Shown: in pieces, positions 1 through 11,498 of the stretch
How the letters are laid out: each line of letters starts with the position of its first letter
How positions within the stretch are numbered: position 1 is the first letter of the stretch
Source of the DNA: Branchiostoma belcheri
Taxonomy: Eukaryota > Chordata > Leptocardii > Amphioxiformes > Branchiostomatidae
Direction: 5' to 3'
NCBI RefSeq assembly: GCF_001625305.1
Contig: NW_017803909.1
Coordinates: 8,462,696-8,526,695, forward strand
DNA length: 64,000 nt
Program-made: the position numbers and the translations under genes
Notes under the pieces: generated by a model
Told to the model about the DNA's origin: nothing
Databases searched by the model: none
The model's input: the letters and a program-made list of their open reading frames with translations, nothing else

Positions 1-16
1 CACATCTCACTCTTAC

Positions 17-3000
17 CTTCAGGCGGGGCTGGGAAGGGCTCAAGTTTCCTTGGGGGGGTTCGTTCTGAAATCAGGCCCAAGGAACCAACATAAACCTAAG
101 CAAGCACATACAGGCAATACTACTCTCCTACAACACGGCACGGCAAAACATGCAGGGGAGGTGTGGGGAGGGGGGCAGAACACAGCAAACCAGACCACAC
201 AGCAAACTCATGCAAGGGTGATTTAAGCGTGGCTAGTAGTAGAAATATCATGCTGGTTGTAGGGTGGGTAAGGGTTAGGAGAAGGTGCAAAAGTAAGACA
301 GAAATGGTGCAAAGGGTTTTATACTGTTAGCTGGGTCAGTTTGGAGTTGTGCAACGTTGCCCAGCTTTTTTTTCTGTTGGGAAAAATGTGTAAAGCTAGC
401 ACATGTATAGTGCAAGCTTGCCAAAGAGCCACTGTGAAAAGATAACTTTGTAAGAACGCACATAAGACAAGTAAGAAGGCGCACGAGGCATAGAAGTCAA
501 GCGCTGCCTTCACACTGAACAAAAAAGGCAGCAAAAAAGTGATGCCTTTTCATGTTTTACTGCTAAAATAACTTTCTGGCAAAATTATGAGCGAAATATT
601 TCTTAAATGAGGAAATTCTTCCATGTCAAACTGTACTCAAAAAGATGAATGCGCCAGCTAGAAAGAAGAACAAGCCAGCCACTCAAAACTTGAAAGAATC
701 TTAACTTGATTGAACACCTTATAACAGTCTATCTATCAGCACAAGGGTGTGAGCTAACCTATCTTGGTCCTGCCCTGGAACACTTCTCTATAGTCGTCTT
801 GGTTCTCGATCTGTGCCACATTCGAGCTGTCGTCTTCTGGCTCGTTGGACGCAGACGACTCTTCCTCTGGTTCTGTTTTCATCTCACTGTGGGTAAAAAC
901 AACAAAAGTCAACACTATGAAATGTATGTGCGAATAGTTGGGTTTTATTGTATGTACTAGCTTGCAACAGAAAAATGCAGACTAACAATTCAGTCTTGAT
1001 TTACATTGTCATTAACTAGAAGTAGGTTTTGTTTCATTCAATTTTAATAAACCTATAGTAATTTTTTTTATCCACAACCACACATTAATTCAATTTGTTG
1101 CACAGAGAAGAAACAATAAATCGTACTCAAAACATCTTTACTGAAATGGGATCAAAAAAGGGACAGAAAACTACTGCAGTTACGTCAACTCTGACCTGAT
1201 TCAGGAATGATGAACTTTAAAAAAACAACAACTGAAGAACACAGCAAAGTAGACAGCAACATCGTAAAGAGAATGAGAAAAGGTGGGCAAATCAACAGAA
1301 GAAGATGCAGACGGAAAATGTCAGAGAGTACAATTGCACAGTTTTTCAGAAGGCAATTTCAAACTTCTATTTTGATATCCTATATCACTTATATACAAAT
1401 CTGTTCCTCTAAATGATAGCAGTAATAAGGGTGGGGTCTGGAGTCTAAGATTTTGTTTAGAATTTACCTGGAGAGGAGATCATAAAGCCCCAGTTTATAG
1501 CCGAGTGCCACAGTGAAGGTCTTGTTAAGAGAATTGAGATGTGAGGTGCTGAAAGGAAGCAGACAGACCAGCGAAGGAGACAGGTGAGTTAGAGAGACAA
1601 AGATATATGTAAATCAGTCGTCCACACACACAGATAGGTGGATTGCTTGTGTGGAGGTTATTCAATGCCTATGATGTACCAAACACTGCTCACTTTGCAA
1701 ATGGACAAGACACTGGAAGGTTGGAAAATTCTACTAATTTTAATTCTTATGTTTCACAAGTCAATTGAAAGAGCACACTTGCCTACCTATCATTATACAG
1801 TACCTCTGTAATATTTCTTATACCAATGGAGATAGTTCAATCTAGCCAGGGTGGCAGACTGTTGCCAGGGCCAATACACAGGATAGCTCTTTGGCTCCAG
1901 GACAAATATATTCTAGACTAGGAATTTTGCCATGGCCTGTGTATTGGTCCTGACCAACAGTCTGTCATACAGACTACAGTAATTTCTGTCTAAATTTAAT
2001 TTGATTCCCCAGTGTATTTCCAACATGAAAGTGAGCAGTGTTGCCATGTGTTTAACCTGGCTTTCTTGGTGGAGGAGGTAGGAGGACGTTCAGTGATGAA
2101 CATGCGACGGCCACTGCAAGCGAGGTAAAAATTAGTCAACGTACGGCAAAAACTATTCGTACAAGCTGCTGCGTCACAAGTAACTTCTGGGTTCAAATTG
2201 GCTCTGGCGTATGTACTGTATGTTATTTCATCCTTTGCATTACTAGTGATAATGTCATAGCAGTCCTGATATGAGTTGTTGGGTACAAAATAAATGCAAA
2301 GGCAGATGACTCCATCAGCTACATGTGTGGCGAAAACAAACATGCAGAGCCATAGTGCGACTACAAAACAAACTACCGTAACAGCATTCATTGGCATGTT
2401 TCACCACTCTCAGGAACATCAGCAAAATGCTAAATACATGTACTTAGGAACATATGACAAAAGTTGAACTTGATGCCAACTGTAAAAAAATGTTGCTTGA
2501 CCAGAATGGCTGGAATACTCAGTTACCCGTAAATAATTTCATCAGGTTGGTAAACGAATGAATAGCAAAGTTCTTTGATTACAACCATGTAACACCTTTA
2601 GTGCACTATGCAACAAGTAACATCTAGTGTCAGTGCACACTAAACCAGTCAGAATTGCCCTGATAAAGATGACAGACGGTCATTGAAACGTTCATAAAAA
2701 AATAAAGAACTTTGCCATTCAATACTCAGTTAGTTAATGGCATTCTGTGAAGAAAGATAAGTTGTACTCTGAGTCTGAATGTATGACACATGAGTGTTTG
2801 GACCAAACAGTAAGGCAAGGCCAAAAAACTGACCTTGCTGACATGGGTGGTTTGACCGGCTCTGACGGGGCAGGCTGGCTCACCATTCCTGGACCTGACA
2901 TCTGGGCTCTCTGCACACGGCAAGGAAAGAACAACTTCAACATGGGCTACAGATAAGATATACCAACCCAACCCCTACTCAGGTAGCCTTTTGGCAACAA

Positions 3001-6000
3001 ATTTGTACAAGTTATAGGTCCAGGCAGCATGCAGAAGGTTAAGGTACATCCTCAGGCAGACCAGAACTTCTCTTTCTTCGTGATTTCAAATTTCTAACTA
3101 CTAGTACATTTCCATCCAGCATGTTTGATCATTCTGTGCTAGTGTATTCAAAATTGATCTGTTCAACTAAAATACATCATGCTCAATTTTTCTCGCACTT
3201 CACATTCAATGTTCAACATGTATAGACTCGATGTCAGATTAAAACCTGTCAGTAATTAAGTGATGTCATAAGCAGAAATAGAGGGCAATGGAAAGCTAGG
3301 TGGTGCTGCTAGATAGTAAAATGTCTGTTAATGGCAGAAAGCTAATGTCACCGAAAAAAGTTGTTGCAGAAAACAAAACACACACCTTTATTTGAGAGGG
3401 ACTGCAAGTCACAGTCTAGAGCAAGTGATAAAACAGGTTAGAATGCTATTTAGTACTGAAAACTGTTACAAGAGGAAAGGCAAAACATATGGTTTTCCTT
3501 GTAGGTTAGTTAGTCACACAAGCATAGGTAAAAAATGTCTGAAGGAATAATATTGCATGCAATGGCTGTATGTTTTAAAAATATTACCAAGGTATGGAAA
3601 AAATTATTATTTTCATACTTACATTTAGATCTACAATATACACAGATACATTGGTTTGTGAGAAGGATGCTCCTATCTGTAAAAGACAAATGAACAAGAT
3701 GAAACAAAATGTTGTATGTGACAGAATAATGAGTATTTATCTATTAAATAATTACTTATTACAATCTGAAAAGGTATTTTTGAAACTGAAATAACTTTTG
3801 GGTACAGCAATCTTATAACATATATATAACTTATAACACTTTAAAATTTAAAATGCTAGTCATGATGATTCAAATTTCGATGGCACAATAAATTTCTACA
3901 ATCTATATTCTTGTACTTTGTGTCAGTCACAGCTTTCAATAACTGTCTTTTCTTGGCTTAGGCCGCACCAATTTAATTTGTTGGTTCTTGGATTTTTTCA
4001 TTAAAAATATGAAGCGACAGGGCGAAAAAAAAAACAGGTCTAGGCATCCAATTATAGCCCCAAATGCTACGATAGGAGCCATGAAGTCAATACAAAAGGC
4101 TGGGTTAATATTTCAACAATGAATTTTGAACTTTTAATAAAACCACTGCATTGATAGTAGAAAAACTGTAAGAGCTAGGAAGAAAAGGACTTTCCTCAAC
4201 TGTTGGGGGCAAAATATAAGCATTTTTAGTTGATTCAGAACCAAATCAGAAAAAAATGAATAGGCAAATCCGAGAACCAACGAATCAAATTGGTGAGGCC
4301 TTAACAAAATTTAAGTGACATACCAGGTCATAAAAGACAAAAGATATTAGACACCACAAGTGATGAGTAATCTGTAACTAGTTACCAATTGTGAGGATGC
4401 CACAGAAATGTCGGCGACTTTGCCCCAGCCCATGGAGAAGGCATCTAAACACCTGCCCGGCTCCCAGGCAAACACTCTCAGGGCATCCTGACTCCCGCCG
4501 AACAGACACTTCCCGTCAGGGTGGAAAAATATACACCTGGTCCCAGAAAATACAATTACATTGTACTATAATTTGAGACTTTAAGCTTATACTTGTGATC
4601 CACACATGTTGCAGCCATGTTAATCTAATTTCAAGAGCTAACACTGACCTTCGCTGTAGCTATAGGTGTGTGGATCATATATCAATGGTGAAGTAATTCT
4701 ACCAGTTTAACCTAGCTCAACTAGTTAACTCACTATTCTCCATACATTCCTTTCTTGAAAAGTTTCTTTCTAACAGTCAACAAAGATTGTCCTAGGAGAA
4801 GATGGCAATGTCAGCATGAACTCAAAGTTCAGACTGGAAGTCCAGACAAATTTTGAGCAGTACCCACCTAATAGCTCCAGACTCTGCTGCTCCTGTTGAA
4901 GAAACTAACTGGAATGTCTCTAAGTCCCAGAATTTCACAGTCCTAAAATCAGAGAAACAAAACAAGTACTGGTAAGTCACAAGTTAAGTTCAGGGGTTAG
5001 GTGTAACAAGTCGATCGGTGTAATATAGCCAGCTGCCGCCGCGCCGCGTGCCTGTGAAGCTGGTGTGTTACGCCAAAATCCGGTTATACCGGCTATACAG
5101 ATACAGAACTCAGAAAACAGTTCATCCTCACTTCGGGACCATTGAAATTTATTTTTGGGACAGTGCTGGGACAATAGGAGGAAAGGTTAATTTTGAGGCC
5201 TGAGTGTGCTAGAGATTAATTCTTTAGTGCCCCAGATTTTGTTTCAATGTCAGGATTTCCTACCTGTCTGCACTTCCTGAAGCCAGCAGGAACTCATTTG
5301 GGTGGAACTCCACCCCAGTCACCGGGCCTGTGTGATCTTTGAACTCCTGAATCATCTTCCCTGCCGTCAGGTCCCACATCTATGGAGAAAACAACAAAAA
5401 AACAAGTAGACTTCCTTCTCTTAGTCTTATTCAGACATTTAGCAGCTTGAAACACTGGGCAGTTTCAATGTAAGCTTGGTGCAGGGCTTGAAATACTTAC
5501 ACGTGTGCTGGACAAATTTTACCTACATCAGACAAATTTTATCTCTACCACTAAAACTTTAGGCGTCACTCTGAAAACTGTTCAGAAATAGTTGTAATGA
5601 TTTTCTGTGCAATCCATAGGTGGTAGCAGTCTACAATGAATTTTGAACTTTTGATCAAACCACTGCATTGATGGATGGAAAAACTGCATCAACTAGGAAG
5701 AAACGGACTTTCTTCAACTGTTGGGAGCAAAATATGAGCATTTTTGAGTTGATTCAAAACCAGAATTTTTTTTTCAAATCAGAAAAAAATTAAGAGGCGA
5801 ATCCGAGAACCAACAAGTTAAATTGGCGTGGCCTAACCTGCATGTACATGTGGTATTTTGGGCATTGCTAGTGCCTAAGCATTTTGCTACAAGTACAAGT
5901 GTGCATGTTTCACTGTCACTCACCTTGAGTGAGGAGTCCTCTCCAGCAGACGCTATCCACCTCCCATCTGGACTAAACCGGATACAGTTTACAGCATCTG

Positions 6001-9000
6001 TGTGGCCCTGGGCAAAACAGTAGTCACTTGGTTACTTCTAGTACTCCTGGTCTAGTATTACTATTAAGTATGGCATTTTTACCTCCATATGTTTTGCTGT
6101 AACTTATTAAAACTTTTGCAGAGGCTTTATAAACCTCTACACTGAAAGTGACAAGGAATAACTATACTACAAAATTTTTTCAACCGCAAATTTAAAACAA
6201 TGTTTACAATAAAACGTAGAGTCACAAACACAAATATTTTGAGAGTGGCACGTTAATGTTTTCTCACCTTGTAAGTAAAGATGCAGCCTTTTCTTCTGAC
6301 ATCCCACAACTGTAAAACAAGATACATACATGGATTATGTATCCACAAAGAACAGAACTTCTTTCATACTGATCTGTAAAATGCAACAAACAAAAGACAG
6401 CTACTAATATTTCCCAAAGGTAAAAAGGCCAAAGTTGTCACGTTAGAAAAGCAAAAAAAGGGGATACTGTATCAAATGAACCCAATCTCTTCTCCAATTC
6501 CCACACTATATAACACATACAGCAAAATTCCAAAAAGCCTCTGACAACTTAAGCCTACATGTACAGTACTTTCAAAATCATGTACAATAATTCAATAAAA
6601 TTACATTATTACATGTATAAATTATGGTACTGCCTATCCTTCCCCTGTAAATTGCCATATTTTACAAGGAAAGAATCTAAAAATCAGACTGAAAGAGCTT
6701 GGATGTTTCTAGTTCAATCTGTAAGAAAGCAGTGTCAGCATTAGCATTCAATCACCATAGCTGCCAACACGGGAATCTGCCGTACACACCTTTATATTGG
6801 TGTCCATTGACCCGGAAGCAACAAACTCTCCATACGGATGGAAATCCAGGCTCCTGATGTTGGACTTGTGCCCTGTTAGCGTCCGTACGACTGTGAACAG
6901 AAAGGGAGATGTCACACCAATCAATGACTCGTCTTCACCTCACCACTTTCAATCCAATCCCTACAAATTGACCAAGATGAGGTTGCAGCGGGGCCAGTGT
7001 GGTTGAGCGGAGAACTTCGCGTTCACGGAAACCCGGTGTCAGTTTTGACAATAACAACGGGAAGGTGTTGGAGATTACATTGGATGAGGTTGTATTGGGG
7101 CCAGTGTGGTTGAATGGAGGATGTGCGGATGTGTTGGGAGAGATGGTATTAGAAAGCTTATCTTTGACATGGTCTTTCTCAATCAAATTTAGAACACAAG
7201 ACTGACCGTGAGAATGGTACATCGTGACTTGAAGCCCTTGTTTGGACTTGTTGCGGTGTGTGAAAGCTTTCAAGATATATAGCTTGAGAGAGGTTTGACT
7301 TTATGTTTTTCAAACTCCTAGTGTCTTTTCAAATCTATTTTAGTGATATGCATTATCAGTTTTATTTCTTGTGCACCCCCTACAATATTTTTAGCATCAA
7401 CTTATAACAAATGAACCACATTTTTTTCATACAGTGGTTTTACTTTAAACATTAGGCCACACCGACTTAATTTTATGGATGACATCAGCGCGGAGGCTCT
7501 GGCCTGGTAGTTAGCAACAATAGGGAGCCGGTGATAACTACAAAGGATGGCACCCAGGCTACCGAAGCTCCACGACTGAAGAACTCAGGAAAGTGCCGAC
7601 TCGTAAATTCCGCAGAAAGCCAGCATATGCCGGCTTGTCGTATACGTCGCCGTGTACTGCTGCAAATTCACAATATCAGCTTTGTATTCCTGTGTTTAGT
7701 ACATTGTACCATTTTTATTTTTGGCCACAATTTTTTTATTCGCCAGCACGCACTAATTTGGGGGTCTTCAGAGGATGTCATCCATAAAATTAAGTCGGTG
7801 TGGCCTTATGTCACAAAAGGCATAAGAAGAGATAAAACGTTACTTTTTGCAGCTTCCAGGTCCCAGATTTTGAGGGACCCTGACTGGGACCCAGCCACCA
7901 CCAGTTCTTCAGCATTCCCAAACCTCACACACTCCACTGGGCTGGTGTGTCCGGACAGGCTCTGTACACAGGGGAAAAGAAAAAACACCATTAAATACAT
8001 AAATAAATACAAAAACTAACATGTTCACATGGGAATATTCAAATGAAATGAAAGCCTTGAATAATTGATTTAGCTACCATACCAGAATGCAGTAGCTAAG
8101 TAAAAATAAATAAACTCTATTATATTAGAATCAATTTAGACCCATGTATATGAGTATGACAGATTTATGCTACCTACTGGTGCAGATAGCACTGAAAATT
8201 ACCAGCCCCGACAAGTTTTATCTGTACCTATCAGAATTTAGTAACCATTGTCATTCTTTCTTTTGTACATCATACTAGATGGTAACAGTCAATGCAGAAA
8301 ATCTATATACACTACTAATGTATACAAACACATGTACCGGTGCAAGTTCGAAATTAAGTTTTGGGACTAGGTGCACTGGTGCACCCAACCTGAAAAATTG
8401 GGTGCACAAAAATTATTTTGGGAGCAAAAACTATTAAATGTTTCATTTCTAATGAAAAGTACTACAACAATTATTTTTCTGACACTTGGATATTAAGAAT
8501 ATGCTGTATACTACTATACATAATAATAATGATTTAACATCTTTACAATCGTAAACCTATCAAAATATTTGGGTGCACAGAAAAAATGGGTGCACAGCTC
8601 CAAATTTGGGTGCACTAAGATGCACATGCACCTAGTATTTCGAGCCCTGCATGTGGTATAGCAAGCTCTGTGTGTCTAAGCATGATCATTCAAGCATGAT
8701 ATATATAATATTATATATGAAGAAGTCGGAAGTGACCCACCATGATACAGTTGGGCTTGCCCACTGCCCACATGTTGACCTTTTTGTCCTCCCCTCCTGT
8801 GACCATGACCCGGCCTGACTTGTACCCCAGGGCCAGGCAGTTCACGTTGGACCCATGGGCCACAAATTCCTCTGCAAAAATATGGAGATATCACTGATTA
8901 CAACAAGGCAATTATGTAGGCAAACCAACAACACAAATTAATCCTGGTTTGTAACTAAATGTAAAAGACTCTTGCACATGATCTGTATTAATGAAAGTTT

Positions 9001-11116
9001 TATTGTGAGTTATACAGCTTAATCATGGTAGGAATATCTCATTTTCATAAATCATACAGTCCGTACAAAACTGTTTTCTGTGAGCTTTTCTGCACACATA
9101 CACAAACACAGAACTTTTGACATACCTTTTTATACTACAGCTAACATTTCCTTCACATATTCAATGGTTATGTAGTTGACCACATAATCAATGCAAATGT
9201 GGTACCAAAAACTTAAAAGCTGGGAAAAAGGAAAATACATGTACGTATGCATATATATAGGATTCCGTGTGTTTGATTTTACGTCCTAGTACTAATTGGT
9301 AAACTGTGGAAAACATACTTGTGACATCATGGAGGTCCATGGTGACATTTTATGTTCTTGTAATAAATTTGCATAACCTGTCTTGTACCAAGGGGTTTCA
9401 TTAGGACCAGAGATAGCATGGTGAATGGTGACACAATAGCAAAAGTATGTGATTTACTCCCTAGGGGTGGCAACAGATGGTAGGGTACATAATAATGCAA
9501 AACAATAGTCATTTTTATCATGGCCTTTTTGGGGTCATATGAAATAAATGTTTTGTACCCCAATGTTAAAATGTCAGTTACTAATATTACCTAATAAAGG
9601 CTAATGCTCTTACGCTCACATGACAATAATTTGGCAGCTACCAATGGTAAGAAATGAAAATATATGGTCTGTGTCACTTTTGAGCACGTTGACCCAAGGG
9701 TGTGAATCATAATTTATTCTTGGGGTGTCTGTGTTTGTTTCTGTCTATGTTTTAAGTAAATGCAATCTCTGATTTTGTTTGTCGGAATTTCAGGGGTGCC
9801 AGAGTGTACAACGCAATTTCACGGAACTGTAACAGTACAATACTGTAATTCACTTTATGTTCACGGTAGCAAAATTTCACGGTCTGAGAAAAATGGACAT
9901 GTTCACGTAACTATATGTTCACGGTGGCGACAGCTGTAGGAAGCAGAAAGTCCAGGAATTATTTGTTAACTGTAATGATAAGTTCACTGTGCAGAAGCAA
10001 CAGTGAAAACAGTGAACTTATCAGTACAGTGAACAAATCAGGAATTACAGTAGTATTAGTATACAGTGCAATTTTATGGAATACAGTGCAATCGTATTAG
10101 TATACAGTGCAATTTTACACTGTATACTAGTAAAATTGCACATATACTAACATGATTGAACTGTATTCTGTAAAATTGCACTGTACACTAGTAAAATTGC
10201 ACTGTATTCTGTAAAATTGCACTGTATTCTGTAAAATTGCACTGTATTCCGTAAAATCGCACTGTATTCCGTAAAATTGCACTGTGTTCCGTAAAATCGC
10301 ACTGTATACTCTGACTCCCCTGACTTTAAGGGTCCCAAAGCAGCGAGGAATGAGGGAAGTGAGGCAAGAGTTAAATATACCTGCCACCTCTGATTGCCCT
10401 GTTATATAAGCGGTACAAGTAACAGTCTTCATACAATCATCCTTAATTTGGAAAGAGTAACATCTGTATTTTGATCAATGAAACTTATCTAGGTAGGGAC
10501 ACTGTAATATTCAGGCCATCAAAAATGTACACACATGTGTACACACATTATCAATCTACATAATTTCCAGTGAAACACATTATGTGAAAATGGCACTATC
10601 TCTCCTCCAAAGTGCAAAAACTTGAAAATTCTACCATAATTGTGTGCAATTGCAGACAAATAATGACAGTCTCCTGGTAATTTTTCACACGTCAAATTCT
10701 CAAAAAGTAAAGAATACCGTCCAAGTTTCTCCACCAATTTTACTCCCATTTTTCTTGACACACTAGCTCTTGTTGACTTAAGTTTCCAAGTCACAAAAAC
10801 CTCTTCAAATTTTCTTCGTCCCTACCTGCTCGCTATCGAGGTTTGATTTGGAAGTACCGGTATTTTTTTGCGTAGGAATTTTCCTGTCAGTGACTGTCAC
10901 CACTGTCTGACAACCAAAGAAAATTATATGTCTTACACGTAAAACGAACGGTAAACAATCGAAAATGTGCAGAAACTCGGCGTGAAACGAGGGTACAGAA
11001 CCCACATCTCCCGAGCACACTTGATATCTTTGAGAACAACATAGTAAGTCTTGAAACGGAGGTTTTGAAAGGTTTTTTTACTCACGTAACTTCCATGCTC
11101 GTTTGGTGGCCGCCAT
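17..11116 (-). CDS. KATNB1: Katanin p80 WD40 subunit B1 (3' end outside window)
   Basis: Regulatory subunit of the microtubule-severing katanin complex; the WD40 propeller targets the p60 AAA ATPase to centrosomes and microtubules. Coding exons (minus strand, 5' to 3'): 11116-11086, 8871-8741, 7961-7844, 6890-6790, 6309-6268, 6007-5924, about 5380-5265, 4942-4868, 4536-4386, 3676-3623, 2910-2834, optional 1548-1468, 886-759, 64-17. Every junction has AG/GT and matching phase. The protein begins [22 protein letters not shown] repeats carry [57 protein letters not shown] and several WD dipeptides, closely tracking human p80. Exon 886-759 holds [18 protein letters not shown] and exon 64-17 holds [14 protein letters not shown], both matching the human linker after the propeller. 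The C-terminal con80 (p60-binding) domain lies beyond position 1. Introns are full of MITEs. Identification is very secure; the linker exons are less certain than the propeller. Confidence 0.95.
1468..1548 (-). CDS. KATNB1: Candidate cassette exon of KATNB1 linker
   Basis: An 81-base open segment is preceded by a strong pyrimidine tract ending CTTCCTTTCAG and followed by CAG|GTAAAT. It starts and ends in the same split-codon phase as the junction between exons 2910-2834 and 886-759, so including or skipping it keeps the frame. It would add 27 residues, among them [18 protein letters not shown], which is more hydrophobic than the rest of this polar linker. I recall no match in vertebrate KATNB1. 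It could be alternatively spliced, lineage-specific, or a chance exon. Confidence 0.4.
1851..1968. repeat. Fold-back element, ~31 bp arms
   Basis: Left arm GGCAGACTGTTGCCAGGGCC at 1853 and following bases, right arm its imperfect inverse ending AACAGTCTGTC. KATNB1 intron. Confidence 0.75.
2970..3042. repeat. ~75 bp palindromic mini-element, copy 1
   Basis: CTACTCAGGTAGCCTTTTGG ... GCAGAAGGTTAAGG. Diverged member of the family also at 19780, 19982 and 23352. Confidence 0.55.
3961..4300. mobile_element. PIF/Harbinger-like MITE, family 1, full copy
   Basis: Inverted ends GGCCGCACCAATTTAATT / AATTTGATTCGTTGG complement, flanked by TTA on both sides (3958-3960, 4301-4303). Same family as 13274-13653 and 40898-41276. 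Lies in a KATNB1 intron. Confidence 0.8.
4995..5105 (-). mobile_element. SINE 3' portion, copy 1
   Basis: Reverse complement of the 3' part of the SINE at 40619-40806 (GTATAGCCGGTATAACCG to CGACTTGTTACACCTAACC); the tRNA-like head is missing. KATNB1 intron. Confidence 0.7.
5634..5833. mobile_element. Family 1 MITE, partial copy
   Basis: Only one half of the element: the TGAATTTTGAACTT core to the terminus ATTGGCGTGGCC, followed by TAA. KATNB1 intron. Confidence 0.7.
7455..7805. mobile_element. PIF/Harbinger-like MITE, family 2
   Basis: Ends GGCCACACCGACTTAATTTT and its inverse, flanked by TTA (7452-7454, 7806-7808). It stops only 38 bases before a KATNB1 exon. Confidence 0.8.
8341..8650. 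repeat. GGGTGCACC-rich dispersed element, copy 1
   Basis: Contains repeated GGTGCACCCAAC / TTGGGTGCAC motifs near both ends and finishes TTTCGAGCCCTG. Second copy at 43253-43567. KATNB1 intron. Confidence 0.75.
9841..10052. mobile_element. Short MITE with TACTGTAATTC ends, copy 1
   Basis: Ends TACTGTAATTC and GAATTACAGTA; many TTCACGG/TTCACTG units inside. TA on both sides would fit a Tc1/mariner-type target. Copy 2 at 58892-59111. KATNB1 intron 1. Confidence 0.75.
10053..10312. repeat. 20 bp minisatellite with an internal strand flip
   Basis: Unit GTAAAATTGCACTGTATTCC, about seven head-to-tail copies from 10165 to 10312. To the left (10060-10120) the same unit occurs in the opposite orientation (ATACAGTGCAATTTTA). 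It directly abuts the MITE at 9841-10052. Confidence 0.85.
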
Positions 11117-11498
11117 CTTGACAAATTTGTTGTATCGTTACCTAGACTTCCTTTCAAGTTTCCAGTGCGTAGGCGCGCATTTTTTCGCGCTTCAGAAGTG
11201 TGTAATTTCAGCAGCAGTCCCTGGAATGTCAAATCAGACTAGCTAATATCTACTCTGGTCTGAAATGTTGCAAAATGATGTGGATTATCAAGAAAAATTT
11301 GAACTCTTTCAACCCGAAGTTGCGAGAGCGCCAAGCAGAATATATCCCGTCATGCAATGCCGACAGGTGTACTTCCGGTGTGGATTTCGACTTCCGGTTT
11401 TGTAGGTCATAGGTCACAAATGTTTAGTTGCGCAAGTGGGTGTCGTCTGTTGGATGTGTTTTCACGAATTTTGAAGACAGAAAGCCATAAAAACAACT
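11117..11498. promoter_or_regulatory. Bidirectional promoter of KATNB1 and C8orf82
   Basis: The two start codons diverge with only 382 bases between them. Visible motifs: a YY1-type AAGATGGCGGCC overlapping the KATNB1 start codon (minus strand, 11109-11120); two ETS-type CTTCCGG sites at 11372 and 11391; a perfect nuclear-receptor direct repeat AGGTCA-T-AGGTCA (DR1) at 11404-11416; and CCCGTCATGCA at 11347, resembling the ZNF143 core. There is no TATA box. This is the usual make-up of a housekeeping divergent promoter. Motif function is inferred. Confidence 0.8.

Noticed and set aside
1996..2397. 133-codon minus-strand frame with a signal-peptide-like start
   Set aside because: It lies between KATNB1 linker exons without matching splice phase, and I see no conserved pattern; possibly chance or an old repeat.
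6935..7273. 112-codon minus-strand frame in a KATNB1 intron
   Set aside because: No splice context or domain; the region holds only two short GGGCCAGTGTGGTTG repeats.
10165..10312. Regular 20 bp repeats that might suggest a CRISPR array
   Set aside because: Units are contiguous with no unique spacers, and the window is animal DNA.
10127..10432. 101-codon minus-strand frame rich in NTVQFY/YSAIL repeats
   Set aside because: It is the translation of the 20 bp minisatellite inside KATNB1 intron 1, not a protein.
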